In this document: in pieces, positions 1-11,563 of the stretch
Layout: each line of letters opens with the position of its first letter
Numbering within the stretch: the stretch's first letter is position 1
Source of the DNA: Symmetrospora coprosmae
Taxonomy: Eukaryota > Basidiomycota > Cystobasidiomycetes > Symmetrosporaceae
Assembly: GCA_008802785.1 (NCBI GenBank)
Contig: VUYT01000048.1
Span: 1 to 64,000, forward strand
DNA: 64,000 nt
Reading direction: 5' to 3'
Made by a program: the position numbers and the translations under genes
The notes under the pieces: generated by a model
Seen by the model: the letters and a program-made list of their open reading frames with translations, nothing else
The model's database searches: none
What the model was told of the DNA's origin: nothing

Positions 1-204
1 CCCCACCCCCACCCCCCAAAAGGTTATGTAGTTTCAAATTTTTGCGGGCCCCGGGGGTGACCCGGGGGAAAAGCCCCCTTTAGGGTTTTTTTTTTCCCCC
101 ATCCCCCCCCCCCCCCCCTCCCCGCTCAAAGTTGCCAACCCGGCAGGAGCTCTGACCTATCACTCCCACCATCATCGGTCCGCGTGTCCACATCCTGTCC
201 ACAG
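1..204. other. Low-quality-looking sequence edge and upstream intron
   Basis: The first about 120 bases are long runs of C, G, A and T with no codon structure, very unlike the balanced GC-rich sequence that follows. This looks like the ragged end of a contig rather than biology. One TTAGGG occurs near 77, but it is single and not in an array, so it does not support a telomere. From about 120 to 204 the sequence reads like intron, ending in a CAG acceptor just before the first recognisable exon. Confidence 0.6.
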
Positions 205-1334
205 ACGTCCACGTCTCAAAGGATGGGACCATTGTCATGTTTCACGACGCTGTGAGTAGAGGGTTCTCTGAAGCTGGGCAGGGGCACATGGCTTACGGGG
301 ACCCTGCCCTCAAGTACCTCAACCGCACCACCAACGGTAAGGGTCTCATCAGCAAGCAGGCCTACAAGAACGGGATTGACCAGCTCATCAGTGCGTATCA
401 TGTGATGCTGTCACCTCAACGCGATCCGTAGATGGCTGACGACCCGGACACACACGCACACACAGCCACCAAGCTCCCCGCCCAGCGCATCTGCACTTTT
501 GCCGAGACGCTGGAACTCCTCATGCTCGAAGGCAATCGCCACGTCGTCCTCAACGTCGACGTCAAGCTCGACAACGACCCGGAGGTGCTGTACCCTTTGA
601 TGCAGGCGTGCATCGAGGAATTTCCGGGATGGAAGGAGGACCTGGCTCCTCGGCTCATCCTTGGTGAGCCTGCCCGCAGTCTCTCCTCCCGCTCGAATCG
701 TACAAGGGAGACTTATGCAGAATCTCTGCAGGCCTGTGGCACGCAAAGTACATTGAGCCTGCCCAGCGCCTCCTGCCCTTCTGCGGCCTCGCCCACATTG
801 GCGTGAGCCCTTCAGTCGCGCGCAAGTACTTCTGGACGGCCTGTTCGGCCTTCTCGCTCAACTACGCGAGCCTCGTCAACAAGGACGGGCAGGAGTTTGT
901 GAAGGCGTGCAAGCGCGAGGGCAAGGATCTCTACGTCTGGACCGTCAACGACCGCGCAGAGATGATCCAGGCGACCAAGTGGGGCGCCAAAGCCATCCTC
1001 ACGGATCGGACCGCCGATTTCCTCACGCTCCGCGGCGAGATGAGCAGTGCGTGTGCTGCCCCTGCCTCTGCCTCTTTCGCTTTCAGCGGCTGCAGAACCG
1101 GCTGATTCTAGACTGAATGGAAACTCCGCAGAGGATTGGCACGCGGTCAGCAAGGAGGTCGGCGCCGCGCATGCATGGAGCAGCCCGTGGTACTGGACCG
1201 CCGTCGATTCTATCTACCAAGCGTGGGAGGTCTTCCTCCTCCACCGGACGGCGGGGCCAATGGTGCTGCCCAACCCGCTCAACGGCGACAAGATTGTCGT
1301 CGGCGGAGGCGGAAGCGACACGACCGTTTCGTGA
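205..1334 (+). CDS. Glycerophosphodiester phosphodiesterase family protein (PGC1-like), 5' partial
   Basis: This is the C-terminal part of a GDPD-family TIM-barrel phosphodiesterase, which hydrolyses glycerophosphodiesters or phosphatidylglycerol (yeast Pgc1 is the nearest fungal type). The first visible exon carries DVHVSKDG and a VMFHD catalytic stretch, followed by NRTTNGKGLI. Further exons give HVVLNVDVKLDN, WHAKYIEPAQRLLPFCG and LYVWTVND followed by AKAILTDR, all classic GDPD blocks in the right order. At least four introns are needed, for example starting near 390, 663 and 1048, and the last exon runs from about 1131 to the TGA at 1332-1334. The N-terminal exons with the first HRG block lie in or beyond the damaged edge. 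The tail after the barrel (AWEVFLLHRTAGPM) may be a hydrophobic membrane-association segment, as in fungal Pgc1. Family is confident; exact substrate is not. Confidence 0.85.
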
Positions 1335-2227
1335 GCAGAAGTTTTCCCGGCGGTCTGGTTTCTGGGATTCCTGCTGTGATTCGTTCGACGAGGCGATGTG
1401 ACATTCCGCCTCTTTGGTTCCGTCTACTTGCTGCTGCTTATACTACAGGTGCAGCTCGCAGCTCTCCTGCTCGCGAAGCATGCACGGCCTGCCTCCCATC
1501 TACCCTTCATACTTCCCTTTTAGCCATCTGACATGAGGGACATCCGCATTCGTCCCGCATATCGTTCTTCTCGCGGGTCAGCCGTTCATTCCGCATAGCA
1601 TACGCCTTCTCTCGTAACGACATTCTCTGCATTGAGCTGCGAGCTGCCCTGAATGCGCGGCTCGCGCACACGAAAGAGAGATGCGTGCTGGATTGCATAT
1701 TCTACTTGATACGGACAGATGGCCAGACAACTTGACTATCCCCACACTGACCCTGACCCGAGGACTCATGATTGACGCGACAAGGATGATTGGTTCGAAG
1801 GATTTGAGAATACGGCGATTGGGAGGCAGCCATGCTGAACAGGGGTGTGGACGGACAAGACAGGACAGGACAAGAATGGGATAATGCGGGCGACGGTGTG
1901 TGCGAAGGGAGGTGAGGAAGGATGGCTGAATAGGGAGGGACACTGCCGTTTCATTGGGTGCGGGGTATACCGAAAGAGACGCGGTATACTTGAAGATATT
2001 CTGAGACTGCACAGATTGAGGTGAAAAAGTGGTGAAGAGACTGATGCCTGTTCTTATTTGCTTCCGGCGGTGCTGTGACTGCGGTATGTCGGTGCGGCCT
2101 TCGATATGTGTTTAAAGAGCGAGATGCCTGCTGCGTGATGTCACAACAAGAGACGGCGAGTACAAGCACGTCCGCTGATTGGAAATGCTGTGTTCGACTG
2201 AAGGAAGGTGTGTCCCGAACGCGCCTC
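1335..2227. other. Intergenic region between two convergent genes
   Basis: About 890 bases lie between the stop of the phosphodiesterase gene and the stop of the RRM gene. Open frames here are short, overlap on both strands and show no recognisable motif. I see only likely 3' untranslated sequence of the two convergent genes. Confidence 0.5.
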
Positions 2228-5200
2228 TCAATAGGCTTCAGAATGTGCAGATTGTCCTGCGAGACCGCTGCTCTGTGCTCTCCAGGCGCGTGAGCCTTCG
2301 AAAGGCCCGCTGCTGCCGCCAGAGATGGCGCTCTTGGCCCCATTGCCGGAGCCGGAAGGCTCGCCGTTTGTCGGGTTACCGTTCCCGCCAAGCTGCAGCG
2401 GGGTGTACGAAGTATATGCGCTGCCGAAGCTCGCCATGCCCTGCTGAGCTGGATGCATTGAGCCGGCAGCGCCGCCGTATACGCCCGCAGAGGGCGGAGG
2501 CGATAGGGGAACGGTTTGCGGCGCGTGTCCTCCAAGCGAGGACGTGCTCATGGGTGCGAAAGCTGAAGGCGATACACGGCTATATGGCCCGTTATCTCTA
2601 GGCGGGCCAGCCCAGCCGAATTCGGCCGGACTGAGCACAGAGGGCACCGCTGGGCGGAAGGCATACGTCTCTGGGTCGTGTGGCCCTGGTGCCGCCGCAG
2701 CGCCGGTCGGAGAGACCATCCCGCCCATGCCGGGTCCGCCGGGCAGTGGGCCATTGCTTCCGTTGCCAGGGAACGCGCCGATCCCAGCCAATCGAGCCAA
2801 ATCGGCGCGGGCAGCGTCCGTGTCCGGGCGCCGGCTGCCTTGGCCTTGCCCGCCGACAGCGCTCGCAATCTGCTTGATGGTCGAGTTGTCCTGCCCCTGG
2901 ACCATGCGCCACACGGCCTCAAAGGGGACATTGAGCGCGCCGGCGAGCTTGCGGACGTGCTCGACCTGCTTGTCGCCCTGGCTGCGGCCCCAGCTGAGGC
3001 GGATCCTGCTCTTGCCATGGATGGGGAAATCGTGCATTTTTGCAATGGCGAGCTCGGCGTCTTGCCGCCGCACAAACTGGACGAATCCGCAGCCTTTGTT
3101 GGGCGGGATCTTGACGTACGTAATGTCGCCAAAGTGCTGGAAAAATGATTTGAGCGTATCCTCGTTGATACACGCGGGCAGGCCGCCCACAAAGACGGTC
3201 GTGTTGTGCGGGTCCTGCGAGGGCGAGAGCGGCGTGCCCGGCTGCGAAGGCCCGCCCACGCCCATGCCCATGCCGTGCCCAAAGGGTCCGGTTCCAGGTC
3301 CAGGTCCGGGCCCGTGTCCAAGATGGCCGTGTCCAGGCAGCGATCCTTGACCAAGGCCCATTCCGGGACTACCGAATCCAAACTGCCCATGCTGCGGATA
3401 CCCAGCCCCGCCGAGCATGCTCATTCCGCTGGGACCGTACCCGCCTGGCGAGCGCAGACTGCTACCTGGCGAGCCAGGGGTCGCGACTGGGATGCTGAAT
3501 CCCGTAGCGTTCGGGCTGAGGAGGTTTGACGAGGCGCCGGGACCCAGGCCCGAGCCAGAGCCAGATCCAGAACCGGGAAGGTTGATGTGGAGTTCCCTGG
3601 GGTTCTTGGATCCGCCCGCGCCGCCCGGCCTTGCGCCGTCATCGAGGAAGCTGTTGATGCCGGCCCCGCTGCCTGCGATGCCCGATCCGCCGTTGGACGT
3701 CTCGGTGCTTGTCGTCCGGTTCCTGCTGCCACCGGACCCGCTCGCCTCGCTGATGCGCAGCGTCCGCCCGCGCAGGCTCAGCCCGCTTCCTGACGTGTTC
3801 TGGCCTAGCGCAAGCGAGCGCGTCATGTCGTTCTCGTCGCCGAACCGCACAAAGCCGTAGCCGCGGCTCATCCCCGTCGACGGATCGTACATGATCTTTG
3901 CCGACTTGGTCGAGGGGAAGAGCGGGGTGAAGAGAGCCTGGGGGATAAAAATCCGTTGCGGAGCCATGCGAGACGGGTCAGTAGGAGGCCGCGGTGGCTA
4001 AAAACAGTCGTCGATACAGCACGCACCACGAGCTCGCCCTCCGTCACTTCTCGGCCGAGATCCCCGACAAAAACAGACCATTCGCCCTCCCACTTTGGCT
4101 GGACGCCCGGGAGGCCTGTTGCCCAATTGACTGCGGGAGGCGTGACCGCCATTCAGCTTGCTGCCTCGCCAAAAGGCACCCGATCGATCAATGCGACGCA
4201 CGCTTAAAAGTTCGCTCGCTCCCCGGCATGAGCATTGGGGGCTGCTTGCCAAAGTGCGAGAGCACGGACTGCGCATGTGCAGACGTCGGGAAAGTGATGA
4301 AGCAGTATCCGGACGTGGTGCTTGCGCCCTTGATCATCTTGACGTTTGTCTGGACAGACTGAGCGCCATTCTCGTCTCTGTCCCAGCCGAGAGCCGAGAT
4401 GCAGCGACGCTGCAGTACACAGATGTGCAGCGTTAGCCGGGCTCAGCGGGGTTTTCACAACTGATCCAATATGGTCAGATGGCTCACAATGTAGCTCTCG
4501 TCCATCCAGCCCTCGAGGTCGCCCATCCACAGCGTGGCCGACGCTCTCTGTCCCGAGTCAACGTCGTCCAGGTCCCGCTGCTCGCGCGACTTTGCGAGCT
4601 GTGCATGGTCGAGGTTGAACTGGGGCTGCGAGAGGGCGAAGCGGCCTGCAGAGGCGTCATCGTGGTGGTGCTGCGAGTGGTTGCGGTGGTGTGATGCGTG
4701 CCCAGAGAGGCCTGGGAGATCCTCGTGTGCCGAGCTCTCCCCTGGAGGTCCGTCCCTGAGATTGTGCTGGTACTCGCGCGCCTGGGCGCTCTGTGGGGCG
4801 CTGCTGCCGTTTGCGCCGTTTCCGCTTTGTGATGTCGGTGTCGCGTTCGAAGGTGCGGAGGCAGCGGATGTGGGCCAGGGCAGCTGGTGAGATGCAGTGT
4901 GCGTCGGCCCCGCAGCTCCATTCGAGAGCCCAGGCCCAATGTCTGGACTGAAGACTGCCCGGGAGGGCGGAGAGCTTCCTGTGCGACCCGAGCCAATGGC
5001 GCCGGCACTGTAACGCTCGGTAAAGCTGCTCGAGGCGCCGCTCGCCGATGCGGATGTGTTGTTTGCAGATGCGATGTTGCCCGAGGGCGTGCGGATGGAC
5101 AGAGGGCGCACGCGGGGCGAGATGGCGTCTTCCACCGCGCTGGCGCTGGCGCTCGCGTTGCCGTTGCCGCTACCGCTGCCGGGTGCGTTCGACGACGCGC

Positions 5201-5363
5201 CTGTGGGCGACTTTATGCCGTTGATGCTGAGCGAGACGAGGCTTTCATGCAGGGAACTCGGGGCTGTGGGAGATCTGGCGCTGCTGCTGCCGTTTGGGGC
5301 CGGTGCTGCGCCCGAAGAAGGAGCTGAGCCCGTGCTCGGGAAGCTCCAGGTGGAGCTGGACAT
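2228..5363 (-). CDS. Three-RRM RNA-binding protein (NAM8/TIA-1/Csx1 type)
   Basis: This is a predicted nuclear or cytoplasmic RNA-binding protein of about 965 residues from four exons: 5363-4488, 4409-4202, 4130-4027 and 3937-2228. All junctions have GT-AG borders and matching phases. Exon 1 encodes a long Ser/Ala/Gly-rich leader and the start of RRM1 (ATLWMGDLEGWMDESYI). Exon 2 gives TNVKMIKG and GYCFITFPT, the RNP1 side of RRM1. FKLNWATG and SVFVGDLG open RRM2, finished by SRGYGFVRFGDEND in exon 4. RRM3 is TTVFVGGLP to CGFVQFVRRQDAE, followed by RIRLSWGRSQ. This order and spacing, with the short RRM1-RRM2 linker, is that of the NAM8/TIA-1 family, which acts in splicing or mRNA stability. 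The C-terminal 250 residues are Gly/Pro/Ser-rich and probably disordered. Family is confident; the exact orthologue is not. Confidence 0.88.
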
Positions 5364-6683
5364 TGTTGATGTGAGCTTGATGATGCGGGTGAGGATACGC
5401 TTGATGTAACTATCTTGTGCGCGTCCTTATCTCGCTCTGCGCTCGAGCTTCCTGTTTGCGGGCTGCACGCGGCGGTCGCAGGATGGGGAGAAGGTGGCTC
5501 TCTTCTTCTTCCGGGAGGTGGAAGCTGGCCGATGCTGATGGATCAACGCGAGCTCCGAGAGTGCGTCACCACGTCTGTGCTGCTGCCAACCCCTCTGCTG
5601 CTGTTGTTGCTGTGCCTCTATGCGCGCGACCCGGTGCTATCCTGCTGCACGTTCTCGGGTCGTCCGAGCTTCTCTGTCTCCTCCTGGGTATGCCAATCCA
5701 CGCGTGCAGAGGACAGTGTCCACCCCTGATTCCCTGTTCCCTGTCCTTCCCTGTTCCTAACCTTCCTTCTGATATGCGCAATTGCGATGCGGTGGTCAAG
5801 AGGAGAAGCCGGTGTCGGGCAGCCATCCCGCCGGGTCAACCTCGTGCCCACTCGGAGGGACCAGGCAGGCAGGCAGGCAGCAATGAGCAGGCAATGCAAT
5901 GGATCCACACAAATATACTGACGCATGCTGGCTAATGCATATACTGACCACCCATCCATTCCATCCATCCATCCCGTGCTGATGACCTCCCTCCGTTCCA
6001 TCCATCTTGACTTCCCCCCTCAAGTTTCGCAGACAATACTCTCTCCGAGAGACCGTGCCCCTCCTTCCTGTTTGGGAACGACAGCAGCGCAGAGACGACA
6101 CGCGGGAACAGCTTGCCGTCGAGTTTCGAGCACGATTGGGCGGTTTGTGGCAGTATGCATAGCTAATGAACGGCGAACGGGGCAGCGACTGGGAGAGCAG
6201 GCGCGGTGACGGCGGCCAGCCTGCAAGGAGCAGCGAGGACATCGAAGGGTCGACCCAGCGCCTGTGCAGTCCACCAGCCGAAGCCATCCCATCCCATCCT
6301 ATCCCATCCCATCGCTACGTCCGGATCAAGCGAATGGTCTGCAACGGCAAACGTCCTGCTTCTCCGCTACAGTGCCCCGCAGCAACTGGCACAGGCAGGT
6401 GAAGCCATACCGACTGCTGAGAACGGCCAAGTGTTGCTTCGATCTAGCTCATCAGCCACGCTCACTGTACTCCTTTCTGCGCAACCCGGCACCTGTCCGT
6501 CCAGGTCGCGCCAAACACGGCTGCACGCGACAAAGGAGATCGGCAGCAATGTTACGAAAGGGTGTGCCTCGAACCCTCACGCAAGATTTCTCACTTCCAT
6601 CTACCCCTCTGAACCCAGCCTCGCCGCTCTTATTTCAGCTCCGTCACCGTCACCGAATCTAGCACAAGCAGAAGCAAGCGACC
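5364..6683. other. Long divergent intergenic region with simple repeats
   Basis: About 1.3 kb separate the start of the RRM gene (minus strand) from the start of the next plus-strand gene, so both promoters should lie here. It contains short tandem repeats: CAGG units at about 5863-5880, CATC units at about 5955-5973 and CATCC units at about 6286-6312. No open frame here looks coding. Confidence 0.45.
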
Positions 6684-8139
6684 ATGGGCTTCTTCAGCTC
6701 GCGCCCGAAAGAATGGTGAGGCCGCTCGATCTACAAGTAGTGACACGCAGAGCAAAGGGCTGACCCTATCCCGTCAATGCGGCGCAGGTCGTCGTACCGC
6801 GCTGCCCAAGCAGGGTCCCTGCCAGCGCACCACCACCAACTCGAGGCATCTGCAGCCTCTCCATACGCCTCGCCGCTCGCTGCACACGGCACGGATGCGC
6901 ACCGCCTGCGCGAGCTGCAGGCGCTCTCGGCGCAGATGCAGGCCATGCAAGGCGAGATGGCGCGGCTGCGGGACGGCCTGGACCTGCAGAACAGCGCCTC
7001 TACCAGCGCCCGTCCGGCCAGTGTCGGCTACGGGGCGCCGACGCAGAGGCGCGCATCGATACCTGCTAGTCCGGGATTGGGTCCAGCTGCATACCGTACC
7101 GTGCGATTCCAGCAGACGTACACAGAGCCAACCTCGCCTTTCCTGGCGAACCCGAACGTGCTCAGCGTGGCGAGCGCCGCGAGGCGTGCCGTCTACGGGC
7201 AGGGTCAAGCAGCAGCACCGCCGTCGCCTCTATTCTCAGCAGGAGGGGAGGGAGGCAGCGACGCGCATCTCAGTCTGCACAACTTGCTGCTGGAAGGGAG
7301 GCACGCTCAGGCCCGGGCAAGGGCGTCCACGCTTCCAGGGGCGATGCCTGCGAGTCCGCGTCGGGCGGGTCACAGCCGGGCGCCTTTGAGCGCGAATGCG
7401 AATGCGAATGCGAATGCGAATGCTGCGGGTACGGGCCCGGGTCCGTGCCCCTTCGACGAGGATCATAGTCATTGTCTGGCTTCAACATCGCAGTCGCCTC
7501 GCGCTGCCCATGGCGTCTTCTCTGCGCATGCATCGTCGCCTGCTCCTTCGCCCTTCTCTTCGCCCGCGTTCGGCATCAGCGATTCATCCCAGATTCCAGC
7601 GTACCACGGCAGCAGTCCTGCTGTGACCCGACCAGGTGCGAGCCTGGACGCGAACGGATTTCCCGCGATGCTGGAGATGCCTTATTCTCCATGCCAAGCA
7701 GAGCCAGCTCCGAATGCACGCATATACGCGCACACACAGGCTCCCGGCCTCTCGTATGCCGCACCGTTCGCCCGATCTCGGAACACGCCCTTCGATGTCT
7801 TTGGCGGACCGGCGTACCAGTTCCCGACCCCGTTTGTGACGGGCGGTATGGGCTGACAGCACGGCAGGAAGAGGCCAGCAAACCGAGCATCCGGCTTTTC
7901 GAGCTGGATTCGGGAGGGGCATGGGTCAGCAGCGCCCGCTAGCGCAGCATCACCAGGGCTTTGGTGTGGGTCCTCCACAGATGCCCAAGCCCATGCAGCC
8001 TGACATGGGCTTCACGGGAGGTGTGTATTACCCTGGCCAGTGTTATGGTCCAGCGCAAGGGTACGGGCAGGGCATGGGAATTGCCACGAGCACGGCGTTC
8101 TCGCAGCACCCAGGACGCACTGGCAGTCTGTTCGCGTGA
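6684..8139 (+). CDS. Low-complexity Ser/Ala/Gly/Pro-rich protein of unknown function
   Basis: I do not recognise this gene. Exon 1 (6684-6715, MGFFSSRPKE) joins exon 2 at 6788 in phase; the intron is GTGAGG to GCGCAG. The protein has one short predicted coiled-coil segment (RLRELQALSAQMQAMQGEMARL), then long disordered stretches. An Asn-Ala repeat is coded by a GCGAAT hexamer repeated about five times. Exon 2 hits a TGA at 7854-7856, but the downstream frame to TAA-free 8137-8139 reads as the same Gly/Pro/Gln-rich protein (GFGVGPPQMPKP, ending GRTGSLFA). I therefore include a last exon from about 7860-7868 to 8139. Two phase-consistent introns fit: 7813-7859 (47 bases) or 7846-7867 (22 bases). 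If neither is used, the protein ends at 7856. The MGFF start is a possible but unproven N-myristoylation site. Confidence 0.6.
7392..7423. repeat. GCGAAT hexanucleotide microsatellite inside a coding exon
   Basis: About five tandem copies of GCGAAT lie in frame and encode an alternating Ala-Asn run. The length is a multiple of six, so copy changes would not shift the frame. Confidence 0.9.
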
Positions 8140-8464
8140 TGCAGTGAGGGTCGGTGCTGCCAGTGACGCCCTGTGGCGGATCGGATCTGCGTGGGTTGCC
8201 CGGACATCGCTGCAGGAGAGGACACGTACGTACTGTACATGTACTCCTGTACCGTAGATGACCGTGTTGTCCGATGCCATATACATACATATCTATTTTC
8301 TCTGTTCTGCAGCTCGGCACGGGAATGCGGTGCTGGGACTGCCCCAGCGCGTTTATTTGAGCCACGGTGGCGCGCGCTCGCGCTCAGGCTCAGGCTCGGC
8401 CTCAGCTCAGAGCCTTCGCTCTTTCTCTCTCTCCTTCTCACCAAGCATCAGAGACATACCAAGC
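8140..8464. promoter_or_regulatory. Promoter and 5' leader of the heparinase-like gene
   Basis: About 325 bases lie between two same-strand genes. The last 60 bases before the ATG at 8465 form a pyrimidine-rich tract (CTTTCTCTCTCTCC at about 8430), a common feature of fungal core promoters and leaders. No TATA box of good quality is seen close to it. Confidence 0.4.
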
Positions 8465-11318
8465 ATGTCGCACCGCTACCAGCAGTCGGGCGACTACGGC
8501 CACAACACGCCGTACCAGTCTGTCGACTACAACGGCAGCTCGGCCGCCCTCAACGGGGCCGGGATGCAGCAGCACACATACCCAGCCTCGTTCGGCGGCA
8601 GCGGCAGCTTCAAGGGAGGTGCAGCAGGCGCAGGAGCAGCATCGCGGCCCTGGTACAAGAAGCCCATCGTCATGTGGGGTGTCCCCGTACTCGTCGTCGC
8701 GGCCATCGCAGGCGGTGTCGCCGGTGGCGTCCTCGCCTCGCGCGACAACGACGGCGGCGACTCTGCATCCAACAACAGAGGAATACAGAACAATGCAGCA
8801 GACAGGGTCTCGCCTGCATCGACCAATGGTGGGTTGCAGGCTCCGCTTTCTTCCAGTCCCTGCGCCGTGTCGTGCTCTCTCTCTCTTCCAGTCCTCCCCA
8901 TCCCTGCTGTGTGAGCGCGCGCGCGTCCCAGCTGTGCATGCATGCATGCATGCCTCAGCCCATGGGCAGCCTCGTACCGATGCGATCGTGCCCAAAGAGA
9001 TACGCGACGGGCTGGACAGGACACAAACTTACACAGCGAGACTGGCCACTGATGCTTTACACTCTGTGCACTGGGTTGCAGCCGTGGGCAACCCCGTCTA
9101 CCCGACTGGGACCTCTGCCGGCTCTGCCCCCGCCGCCACCTCGAGCGCAACATCGGGCCTGTGCGCAGCCGACAACCCCAGCTATACCACGTACGGCAAC
9201 TACCAAGTCCGAGGAGATCACCCAAGGCTCTTTGCCGCGCAGAGCAAGTGGAACTGCCTGCCCCAGCAGATCCAGGCAGACGCCTACCTGCAGTCGTGGA
9301 ACCAGACCATCGTTGCCAATGCGACGCGCTTTGCGGGAATGGACCCCGTCCCTTACACGTAAGGTTCTTCCTGTAGCACTCCCTTTCGTATCGGTAATGC
9401 CTGGCTCACACACTTCTGCTCTCGCCCGCACGCAGCCCTGACGGTGGGCTAGGCGGCTCTGGCGTGCTCGACGTTGCCCGAGAGATCCAGCTGCGCATCA
9501 AGCACTGGGCCTACGCCTACCAGATCACCAACGACAGCTCGTTCCTCGAGCGCACCTGGACCGAGCTGCAGCACGCGGCAGGCAACGGGTCAGCCTCGTT
9601 CGGGTCGGACGATGACCGGTGGAACTCTGTGCACTTTCTCGACGTGGCAGAGTTCACGGCGGCGTTTGCCATTGCGTACGACTGGCTGTATGACGCGTGG
9701 ACCGACACGCAGCGCGATGCCATCATGTGGACCATGCTCACGTACGGCATTGCAAAGGGCAACGAGGCGTACGACAACAGCGCCTGGTTCCTCAGCACCA
9801 ACGGCAACTGGAACTGCGTCTGCAATGGAGGGCTCACCCTCGGCGCCCTTGCCATCATCGACCGGGACCCGACGGGCGCCGCCAGCCGCCTCCTGCAGCG
9901 CACGGTTCCCAACGCCAACGCCAACTGCGTGACGGCCGTCCAGCCAGACGGGACATGGTCCGAGACGTCCGACTACTGGTACTTTGGCTCCACGGGCCAC
10001 GCGCAGATGGCCGCTGGCCTCTTGACGGCCACGGGATCCACCCAGGAGCTCCTCACCTCCAATAGCAACATCAACAAGACGGGCCTGTTCCACATGTATG
10101 GCAGCGGGTTTGTCGAAAAGTTCAACTACGGCGACTGTGGACCAAACAAGTACACGGCCACGGCCAACTGCCTCATGTTCTACGGCGAGCAGATGGACAG
10201 TGCGTGCATGGTCTCGTCTCCCGCTCTTTCGTGGGAAGCGCCAGTCAGCTGACATCCTGCGTCACTTTTCGGATAGTTCCCATGTACTCGCTGTACCAGC
10301 GCGACCGCCTTGACGCACCCGAGCCAATGTCAATGCTCTACTACAACCCAGATGTCTCTGGCGACTGGTGGTACAATCTGCCGCTCGACCACCACTTTGA
10401 CAGCCCCAACGATGCCTGGACCTCGATGCGCTCGTCGTGGACTGACAACAATGGCCTGTACGCTGCCATGAAGGCAGGCAATGCAACTGGACATCAGACG
10501 CACGGCTTCCTCGACGCGGGCGACTTCAACTTCGAGGCCATGGGCAACCTTTGGGTTGGGCAGCTCTGCCAGGAGAATGTGCGTGTCGCTGTCTGGGGTG
10601 CTTGTCGCATCTGCATCCTCCTTCTGACATGCCCTTCTTGATCCAGTACCTCGAGCCCGACTATTTTGCCTCCGAGGCACAGGACGCCGTGCGTTGGCTA
10701 TACTACCGGTGCGCGACGCAGGGCCAGAACAACATTCTCTACAACGGGCAGAACCAGATTGTCGACGTTGTGCCGCCGACCAACTTTGACTCTACGGGCG
10801 ATGAGCAGACGAGCCTGAGCTACGCCGCGCCAAGCAGCTCTGCGAGCTACTTCTGGACGGACCTGACTGCCTCGTACGGCGGCGCCAACATCAAGCGCGG
10901 AATGCGACTCCTCAACAGCCGCCGGCAGATGCTGCTGCAGGACGAGCTGACGAGCACGTCCAACCCGTCGCAGTGGCGCGCCCACACGAACGCGACTGTT
11001 GCGCTCAGCAGCGGGAACCGCGTCGCCACGCTGACGCTCAATGGCCAGACGCTCGTGGCGTCCATCCTCGACTCGGCGCCCAATGCTCAGTTCGGCACCG
11101 CCCAGCCCGTCCCTACCGGCAACCTTGCTCCGCTCCCCAGCGGCGCGTCCAACTCGCCCAACCCGGGAATCACAGTCCTCACCATCGACATTCCAGCGGG
11201 GACCACCAACCTGCAGGTGCTCTTCAACCCGCAATGGGAGGGTCTCGCCGCCAGCGACTTTGTCACACCCGCCAGCGTGCCGCTCGAGAGCTGGTCTCTG
11301 ACGAGCCATGCGTCCTAG
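8465..11318 (+). CDS. Membrane-anchored heparinase II/III-like polysaccharide lyase family protein
   Basis: Five exons fit by phase: 8465-8828, 9082-9358, 9436-10199, 10277-10578 and 10647-11318. The N-terminus is a type II membrane anchor: about 65 polar residues, then PWYKKPIVMWGVPVLVVAAIAGGVAGGVLA, then an extracellular domain. The domain is an alpha/alpha-barrel lyase fold (YAYQITNDSSFLERTW, FLDVAEFTAAFAIAYDWLYD, NGNWNCVCNGG). It continues with the heparinase II-type block H..H.FLDAGDFNFEAMGNLWV and YYR.ATQGQNN.LYNGQNQ, ending in a beta-sandwich-like C-terminus. The family cleaves or hydrolyses acidic polysaccharides. Fungal members are poorly studied and the substrate here is unknown. 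Many NxS/T sites agree with secretion into the ER lumen. Intron 1 carries a GCAT repeat. Confidence 0.88.
8909..8953. repeat. CG and GCAT alternating repeats in intron 1
   Basis: A GCGCGCGCGCG run (about 8914-8924) is followed by GCAT repeated about four times (8936-8953), all inside intron 1 of the heparinase-like gene. Alternating purine-pyrimidine tracts of this type are prone to length change. Confidence 0.8.
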
Positions 11319-11563
11319 TCTGCGTTAGATGCTCGCTACATTCCACGGACAATACGTGCATCCCGCGCAGCGGTGCAGCCTTCCGCCTCGCGCCCTCTGT
11401 ACTCGTTAGCGAGATATACCTCTTCCTCATGCAATGTGCTGTCGTTCTGGCTCGATTTCACTTGTAGATGGGCGAAGTCAAGGCTACCCGTCATTGTCCA
11501 TGCTACAGCTTTGGAGAGCAGCTGATACACCGAGTCAGGGTACAGATCACCACATCAGCAAAT

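Noticed and set aside
70-90. TTAGGG near the start as a telomere
   Set aside because: Only one copy in a poor-quality stretch; a telomere would show an array.
5860-6320. Simple repeats as a transposon remnant
   Set aside because: Only short CAGG and CATCC microsatellites; no terminal repeats, target-site duplication or transposase-like frame.
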